DNA from: Bacteroidia bacterium
GTDB lineage: Bacteria; Bacteroidota; Bacteroidia; AKYH767-A; OLB10
Reading direction: 5' to 3'
DNA length: 11,574 nt
NCBI GenBank assembly: GCA_025450095.1
Contig: JANWID010000052.1
Location: 1 to 11,574 of the forward strand
Made by a program: the position numbers and the translations under genes. Within the stretch, counting starts at the first letter, position 1. The number at the start of each line of letters is the position of its first letter. Below the pieces are notes generated by a model. That model was not told where the DNA came from. It was given only the letters and a program-made list of their open reading frames with translations, and ran no database searches. Below are positions 7,037 to 11,574 of this stretch, piece by piece.

Positions 7037-7044
7037 TACATTTG
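7037..7044 (+). promoter_or_regulatory. -7 promoter element (TAnnTTTG) of the small DUF4242 gene
   Basis: TACATTTG matches the consensus exactly, 29 nt before the ATG at 7074. This suggests that the small gene has its own promoter rather than depending only on read-through from the regulator gene. Confidence 0.5.
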
Positions 7045-7073
7045 TGTCATCATTAATTTAAAAACCTAAACAA

Positions 7074-7376
7074 ATGAAATTGTATCTCATTCAAAGAAAT
7101 CTTCCCGAGGCGGGAAAACTTACATTGTCCGATCAAATTGTGATAGCAAAAAGATCATGTAGTGTAATTGAAGAACTTGGGTCGGAAAAAATCCAATGGC
7201 TGCACACCTATGTTACTGCCGATAATCTCTGGTGTACTTATAAAGCAGAGAATGAAGAAATCCTTCGTGAACACGCAAAGCGAGGTGAATTCCCATGTGA
7301 TAACATCCGCGAAATAAAAGCAATATTCAGCCCTGCGACTGCATTGATGATGGCAACTCAAACAGTAGAGGAATAA
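7074..7376 (+). CDS. Small DUF4242 (SCO4226-like, nickel-binding family) protein
   Basis: This is a 100-residue single-domain cytoplasmic protein. MKLYLIQRNLPEAGKLT, the IQWLHTYVTADNLWCTY strand pair (H44, C54), EILREHAKRG (H67) and FPCDNIREI reproduce the DUF4242 ferredoxin-like pattern also found at the N-terminus of the preceding regulator. The segment around H67 aligns with that protein's HRKAHG region. SCO4226 of Streptomyces coelicolor, from this family, binds nickel. Whether this divergent subtype does so is unknown, because the metal-ligand set is only partly visible. No signal peptide is seen. It lies 157 bp downstream of the regulator with its own -7 box and a dyad in front, and is convergent with the T9SS cargo gene beyond. 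Confidence 0.8.
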   Translation: MKLYLIQRNLPEAGKLTLSDQIVIAKRSCSVIEELGSEKIQWLHTYVTADNLWCTYKAENEEILREHAKRGEFPCDNIREIKAIFSPATALMMATQTVEE

Positions 7377-7391
7377 AGATAGTTTAGATTT

Positions 7392-7405
7392 TAAATCCGG
7401 ATTTA
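7392..7405. repeat. 14-bp palindrome between convergent genes
   Basis: TAAATCCGGATTTA is a perfect palindrome 15 nt past the stop of the small DUF4242 gene and 42 nt past the end of the opposing T9SS cargo gene. Its position would suit a bidirectional terminator, but it has no loop and no following T run. It could instead be a protein site or chance. Confidence 0.25.
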
Positions 7406-7447
7406 CTTCTGATCACCAGCTGAAATTTGATTTCTTGCCATTGCTAC

Positions 7448-8680
7448 TCATCGTTTAATCACCACCGGTAATGCCTCTTTGAAAATTTCACCCTGCCAAA
7501 AATAAACACCTGCCTTTAGTTCTGCCACACTAAAACCTGGATTGTCGGTGGTGAGCCTACCTTGTAAGACAATTTCTCCGGAAGCATTCAGCAGGTTAAA
7601 GTTCATTGGAAAATTTATTGATTCGATCGAGACATAGTCGGTAGCCGGATTCGGATAAATGAGTGGAGATTGTTTCTCAACCGTAAAACCGGAACCTGAT
7701 GTAAGGCTGTCGATATATCCACCCAGATAAGCGTTCAAATCAAACATGTGCAATTGTTGATCAACGTTAATTATGGGTGGCTGTGAGAAATGCTCGTTGG
7801 TCATGTAAAAACGTGTATACCCTGCAGTGGCAATACTCTCTATCTGGTGAAACGGTAAGGTAACATTGACTTTCCGCTTATTGCCGCCAAAAAAATCCTG
7901 ACCGGTGAAATCATATAGTAAGTATACGAAAGGTTGAAGCAGACCATTGTATCCGCAAAGCATGACGATGCGCTCGTTCCCCAGCAATGTTGCTCCGGTG
8001 ATCAGACCGGCTACATTCAACGTATCGCAGGGTAATGCAGAGTATGAACCCGGTGTTTTCGGAAGGGTGTAACAAACGGTCTGGGTGCCGACCCACTGTT
8101 TAGTGAATAGATAGATGCTGTCGGAGGTCACTACAAATGCTTCACAATCGAAATCGGTGTTGTTGGCACCTGTTGGTGTGAAACTAGTCTGGTCAGCATA
8201 AAAAAAGTTTATGGTATCGATGAGAGGTGTACCGGCAGTGACAGAACTCTTATCAATGCGCAGGATATTCAGGTTGGTGCGGTTACCATTAGCGTTGTTA
8301 CCAAAGTCTCCGATATAAAGGTAGGTGCTATCCTGAGAAATTTCTTCCCAATCATTATTAACCACTCCCGGAAGAGGTGCTTGCAGGAGAATAAGACCAC
8401 TCAATGAGTCGATAGTGTAAAGGCTGGTGTCGGAATTATCATTTTGAGTCCATAGCTGCTGATTCCAGAGAACCAAACCGGATGATTCGGACAATGATGC
8501 TGGCAGGTTGACACTTGTAGTAGGGCCAATGTTCGCTGCAGGGTAAATGCAACTACCATCGTTCACCGTGGCTGAGAGATTGAAGTTGGTTGCCAACGCA
8601 TCGGTGCAACCATATACTTGAGCGGAAAGTTTACTTAGGTGGAGAAGTAATACAGCAGTTACGAGGTAAATATATTTCAT
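7448..8680 (-). CDS. T9SS-sorted protein with CTD..DGSC module and propeller-like domain
   Basis: This is a 410-residue exported protein. Residues 1-21 are a signal peptide ending LSAQ. Residues 24-44 are a GCTDALATNF...NDGSC module with paired cysteines (C25, C44), recurrent in Bacteroidota secreted proteins. Residues about 55-325 contain repeating beta-strand blocks (SGLVLWNQQLWTQND, DWEEISQDSTYLYIGDFGNN, IYLFTKQW, IVMLCGYN, IESIATAGYTRFYMTNEH), suggesting a beta-propeller. The enzyme or ligand is unknown. Residues 342-410 form a T9SS type A sorting domain with YPNPATDYVSIES and LKAGVYFWQG, ending in VVIKR. I chose the ATG at 8680, not the one at 8704. The shorter form begins directly with the signal peptide and sits 7 bp after the upstream stop, whereas 8704 would add MGTGIKKI and overlap that gene. 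It is probably co-transcribed with the beta-helix gene. Confidence 0.85.
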   Translation of the reverse strand: MKYIYLVTAVLLLHLSKLSAQVYGCTDALATNFNLSATVNDGSCIYPAANIGPTTSVNLPASLSESSGLVLWNQQLWTQNDNSDTSLYTIDSLSGLILLQAPLPGVVNNDWEEISQDSTYLYIGDFGNNANGNRTNLNILRIDKSSVTAGTPLIDTINFFYADQTSFTPTGANNTDFDCEAFVVTSDSIYLFTKQWVGTQTVCYTLPKTPGSYSALPCDTLNVAGLITGATLLGNERIVMLCGYNGLLQPFVYLLYDFTGQDFFGGNKRKVNVTLPFHQIESIATAGYTRFYMTNEHFSQPPIINVDQQLHMFDLNAYLGGYIDSLTSGSGFTVEKQSPLIYPNPATDYVSIESINFPMNFNLLNASGEIVLQGRLTTDNPGFSVAELKAGVYFWQGEIFKEALPVVIKR

Positions 8681-8687
8681 GATTTTT

Positions 8688-10877
8688 TTAATTCCCGTTC
8701 CCAATCACCAGATGAGTTCTCGAAATATTACCTGCTACATCCATGATTTCCACCAGGTAAATACCAGCTGGCATATTCCGGACATTGATTTGCGTCTGTT
8801 GTTCCGGGACAACCATATTCAGCACAACACTACCTGTAATATCCTGGAAGGAAATAGTTCTGCTTTCACGAGTGCTAAATGTTATATAAACTGCATCAAT
8901 TGCAGGATTCGGATACAACTGGAAACTTGATTTTTCTGAATCCGGATGTATTCCACTTGGAATCCACAGAGGAGAAAACTCTGAAGTATTTCCAATCGTA
9001 TCGGTTTGGGTTGTGGTCACATTGGTCGGATTGGTGATGACTCCCTGGTAAAGCCAGTTGCCATTTGCATCAGCAGTTACGGAACCAATCATGGTGTATC
9101 CCTGGGGATTTGCATTAAATGAAAGATTGTAAAATAATTCAATAGTGGCAAACGGTTCCGCTGTTCCGCTGATGTTGCTGTTGTCTGCATAGTTAATGAA
9201 TGGCTGAGCAATCGAATTGTTTGCACCCGGATCGTTTTCTATTCCTTTGCCGTTGTTGTAAATGGAATTCGCAGTGATTAACTGGAAATCGTCATGGTTC
9301 CATATTCCGTAAAGCGAGTTGTTGTAGATTTCGTTGTTGACTATTGTACCTGTGTTGGGGTTGTTCGGATCCAGTATGATACCATATGAATTGTTTGCAA
9401 TAATATTTCCGGAATACAATTGGTGATTTGTACCATTCATGACCCTGGCTTTTATTCCAATATTAAATGGAAATACACCCGTTCCGTTTAAACCGGTTCC
9501 AACGAAATTATTCATGAAGACAAGTGAGTCACTCGGGTCAATTCGAACTCCGACATCACCAGGACCTGCAAAAATATTTCCTTCAGAAAGTGTCGGCCCT
9601 CCTATTCGGACGTTCTGTCCCCAAAAATATGCACCGTTCATACTGCTGCCACCCGAAATGGTATCGGTTCCGCTGATGTCAGTTCCGAATTTGTTGCCAC
9701 AGAAAATTATGGTATCACCTGTGAGTTCGGCAGAAAGAAATGTATTTCCTGAAACCAGGTTCCCATCACCATTATTAGGTCCGCCAAATATTATTTTCTC
9801 CGCATCCCAGATGCTGATCCCAACCTGGTTCGGGATGGCTGCATTGCCGGTTTTATCCGATCCGATAATATTACCTTTTACGTTAACATAACTATTGGCA
9901 TCTATATATGCTCCTAATGAATCATTTCCTGAAATTAAGTTGTTATGAAGTATGCAGGTATTGCCAATCAATTCCAGTCCCGAAAAAGAATTTCCTTCAT
10001 CAACAGTTCCCGAGGTATCGGTGCCAATCCAGGTATTTTCAACGATGATGGAGTCATTATATATATAGATACCCTTAATATTACCACTGACAACATTTCG
10101 CCGGTGCTGGTTTGAACCAATGTTAAACAATCCGGTCACAATTCCATTATGTGCCCTGATACCCGTATTAAATCCATGGATATACATTCCGAAAACTGAA
10201 AAATGGAAATCGATGTCATCACAATCTATATCAAGACCCGGAAAACCATTAATTACTCCATCAAGTTCAATGGTTGGACCCGATCCTGTAAAACCATTTG
10301 GAGGCTGAGAGGTTCCGTTGATAGTCAGGGAATGTTTGATGTCAGGCAATTGAGTAACCGGATGGATTGCATGAGGAGCCAGGCCGGGAATGTTGAATAC
10401 AATGTTATCGGCTGAAGCTGAAAAATTTGAAGTTTCGATGGCACGTCTCAGTGAGCCAATACCATCATCATTTGTATTCGTAACAGTAAATGTTGCAGGA
10501 AGAAAGTTTATCCCAGTAACTCCGTCCAGGCAACTGGAGTTTGAAACGATCACATATCCTGGTTCCTGAATACTACCCTGACCGTCTAATCGAAAAAGCG
10601 TTCCCCCTTGTAAGATGATCAATGAGTCGCAAGTTACAGTCGGTAATGGAGAATAAATAGGGAAATCGTATAAAACAGGACCCCAGGTATAAATAGCTCC
10701 TCCAACGTTCGCTGCATTTGCATCCAGGATGGCCTGTCGCAAACTACCTGGTCCGCCATCTGCATTTGTTGTCACCAGGTAAACACTACCATTTACGGCA
10801 GCCGTACACTGAGCCGACACCTTTACTGTAGAAGTAAAGATGATGAACAAAAGCAGGAATAAACGGGATTTATACAT
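8688..10877 (-). CDS. Exported right-handed beta-helix protein with T9SS sorting domain
   Basis: This is a 729-residue secreted protein. Residues 1-23 are a signal peptide ending VSAQ. Two copies of a VTxTNxDGxGSLRxAI motif follow (about 34-50 and 131-147), as in polymorphic beta-helix outer-membrane or secreted proteins. Residues about 150-560 are a right-handed parallel beta-helix (PbH1-type repeats) with a recurring NxxGTDxSGT...NxxGIxI pattern, for example TWIGTDTSGT, NIIGSDKTGN and NFVGTGLNGTG. Residues about 567-640 look like an Ig-like stalk (SGTAEPFATIELFYN, ADANGNW, DTIGNTSEFSP). Residues 655-729 are a T9SS type A sorting domain (YPNPAIDAV, MPAGIYLVEI, ending LVIGNGN). Such helices often bind or cleave polysaccharide, but no catalytic residues can be assigned. 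The next gene starts 7 bp downstream, suggesting an operon. The tail is closely similar to that of the upstream gene. Confidence 0.9.
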   Translation of the reverse strand: MYKSRLFLLLFIIFTSTVKVSAQCTAAVNGSVYLVTTNADGGPGSLRQAILDANAANVGGAIYTWGPVLYDFPIYSPLPTVTCDSLIILQGGTLFRLDGQGSIQEPGYVIVSNSSCLDGVTGINFLPATFTVTNTNDDGIGSLRRAIETSNFSASADNIVFNIPGLAPHAIHPVTQLPDIKHSLTINGTSQPPNGFTGSGPTIELDGVINGFPGLDIDCDDIDFHFSVFGMYIHGFNTGIRAHNGIVTGLFNIGSNQHRRNVVSGNIKGIYIYNDSIIVENTWIGTDTSGTVDEGNSFSGLELIGNTCILHNNLISGNDSLGAYIDANSYVNVKGNIIGSDKTGNAAIPNQVGISIWDAEKIIFGGPNNGDGNLVSGNTFLSAELTGDTIIFCGNKFGTDISGTDTISGGSSMNGAYFWGQNVRIGGPTLSEGNIFAGPGDVGVRIDPSDSLVFMNNFVGTGLNGTGVFPFNIGIKARVMNGTNHQLYSGNIIANNSYGIILDPNNPNTGTIVNNEIYNNSLYGIWNHDDFQLITANSIYNNGKGIENDPGANNSIAQPFINYADNSNISGTAEPFATIELFYNLSFNANPQGYTMIGSVTADANGNWLYQGVITNPTNVTTTQTDTIGNTSEFSPLWIPSGIHPDSEKSSFQLYPNPAIDAVYITFSTRESRTISFQDITGSVVLNMVVPEQQTQINVRNMPAGIYLVEIMDVAGNISRTHLVIGNGN
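8748..8789 (-). repeat. Direct DNA repeat within the T9SS tail, copy 1
   Basis: Two blocks, 8748-8771 (24 nt) and 8776-8789 (14 nt), are identical to 11010-11033 and 11038-11051, and both flank a 4-nt divergent gap. They encode the AGIYLVE strand and the INVR turn of two T9SS sorting domains. Confidence 0.7.
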
Positions 10878-10955
10878 AATTGTTTTTATTAAAAGTCAGA
10901 TCACCTACATGTTGACAAAGTGTGGTTCAATTTCAATAATTTTAAAGTTACTTTT

Positions 10956-11573
10956 TTATTTCCCGATCACCAAATTTGATCTCGAAAGTTTACCTGTTGC
11001 ATCCAGGACTTCCACCAGGTAAATACCAGCTGGTAATTTCCGGACATTGATCTCAGCATGTTTATCCGATACCCTCCTGGTCAACATTACTCTCCCTGTT
11101 ATATCCATTAAAGTAATTGTTCGGTTTGCCGGGCTTCCAAATACAATGTGAACTATGTCAGAAGCCGGATTGGGGTACATATGAAAAATCAGGTTTTCAG
11201 GCTCCGGACTTGTTCCTGTAAAGTTTGGATCAATGACCACGGAGTCACCTGCAATATTGAACACAATGTTCTTCTCACCATAAGTGAGTGCCCTTACGTT
11301 GGTCGGCATCAAGGAGAGTAAACTTATTGTATTGATGCTGGCAGGAACCGGCAGAACGATCTGACCTATGATACCCTGCATTTGTATGGTATCTGTTTGA
11401 GTGGTTCGTGAGATAGCAAGGTCAGTAGTCCCGGTTGAATAAAAAGATTGTTCGAATGATTCCATACCGGCATGCCATGTTCCAAGTGCTGATACTGTAT
11501 AGTCGTTTATGATTCCGGCCGCCACCACAAGTGAAGGGTCCCAGTTTAGTGTCCATGCAACGCCATAAATAGT
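10956..11573 (-). CDS. T9SS-sorted cohesin-like protein (N-terminus beyond right edge)
   Basis: The frame stays open to the window edge, so the 5' end is missing and 205 residues are visible. An apparent internal GTG at 11528 is not the true start, because coding continues upstream (TIYGVAWTLNWDPSLV). Visible residues 1-100 resemble the cohesin-like or related beta-sandwich module often seen before T9SS tails: YGVAWTLNWDPSLV, SALGTWHAG, DLAISRTTQTD, then GIIGQIVLPV. Residues 133-205 are a type A sorting domain (YPNPASDIVHIVFG, LPAGIYLVEV, ending LVIGK). The protein should be exported by Sec and then T9SS, with the tail cut off at the surface. Its partner or ligand is unknown. The beta-helix gene starts 78 bp downstream on the same strand, without a clear terminator or -7 box between, so co-transcription is possible. 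Confidence 0.85.
   Translation of the reverse strand, partial: TIYGVAWTLNWDPSLVVAAGIINDYTVSALGTWHAGMESFEQSFYSTGTTDLAISRTTQTDTIQMQGIIGQIVLPVPASINTISLLSLMPTNVRALTYGEKNIVFNIAGDSVVIDPNFTGTSPEPENLIFHMYPNPASDIVHIVFGSPANRTITLMDITGRVMLTRRVSDKHAEINVRKLPAGIYLVEVLDATGKLSRSNLVIGK
11010..11051 (-). repeat. Direct DNA repeat within the T9SS tail, copy 2
   Basis: This is the partner of the copy at 8748-8789, with the same 24-nt and 14-nt identical blocks in the same order and spacing. Similarity beyond these blocks is visible but interrupted, for example CTCGAAA and the TTACCTG..GCATCCA stretch nearby. Confidence 0.7.
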
Positions 11574-11574
11574 G

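Noticed and set aside
8681..8704. Upstream ATG at 8704 for the propeller-like gene
   Set aside because: It would overlap the preceding gene by 17 bp and put a polar octapeptide before a signal peptide that is complete from the ATG at 8680.
9439..9891. 150-residue plus-strand open frame
   Set aside because: It is antisense to the beta-helix gene, proline-rich without domain features, and explained by the composition of the real frame.
11526..11528. GTG as start codon of the rightmost gene
   Set aside because: The same frame continues to the window edge with domain-like sequence, and a start there would remove the signal peptide a T9SS cargo protein needs.

Overview
This window is most likely chromosomal DNA of a member of the Bacteroidota, probably environmental and low-to-mid GC. 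Three things point there. At least two, probably three, large secreted proteins carry or belong to the type IX secretion (T9SS) class, with YPNP-type C-terminal sorting domains. PKD-repeat and PorT-like outer-membrane proteins are present. Several genes have a TAnnTTTG motif 18-30 nt before the start codon, the -7 element used by the Bacteroidota housekeeping sigma factor, and Shine-Dalgarno sequences are not obvious. No RNA genes, insertion sequences, CRISPR arrays or origins were seen.

Left part (1-2213): the first 484 codons of a minus-strand exported PKD-repeat protein whose C-terminus lies beyond the left edge. A 761-bp AT-rich divergent intergenic region with several small inverted repeats follows.

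Middle (2214-7376): ordinary single-gene units. In order they are an FAD-dependent amine oxidase family protein (+), a PorT-like outer-membrane beta-barrel protein (-), a TfoX N-terminal-domain protein (-), an SRPBCC/polyketide-cyclase-like protein (+), a DUF2905 two-helix membrane protein (+), a three-part AraC-type regulator (+) and a small DUF4242 protein (+). The last two are the most interesting pair. The regulator has an N-terminal DUF4242 (SCO4226-like, nickel-binding family) domain, a class III nucleotidyl-cyclase fold that has lost its metal-binding and transition-state residues, and a C-terminal AraC helix-turn-helix. The next gene encodes a free-standing protein of the same DUF4242 family. 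Between them lies a perfect 6-bp dyad just upstream of the -7 box. This looks like a one-component sensor and its target.

Right part (7448-11574): three co-directional minus-strand genes, read from the right edge inward. They are a cohesin-like protein with a T9SS tail (5' end off the window), a right-handed beta-helix protein with a T9SS tail, and a beta-propeller-like protein with an N-terminal CTD..DGSC module and a T9SS tail. The last two are 7 bp apart and probably one operon. The first two tails are closely similar even at DNA level, suggesting a duplicated or gene-converted sorting-domain cassette. The exported proteins would leave by Sec, cross the outer membrane by T9SS, and be anchored or released at the surface. 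The cytoplasmic genes in the middle have no evident functional link to them.
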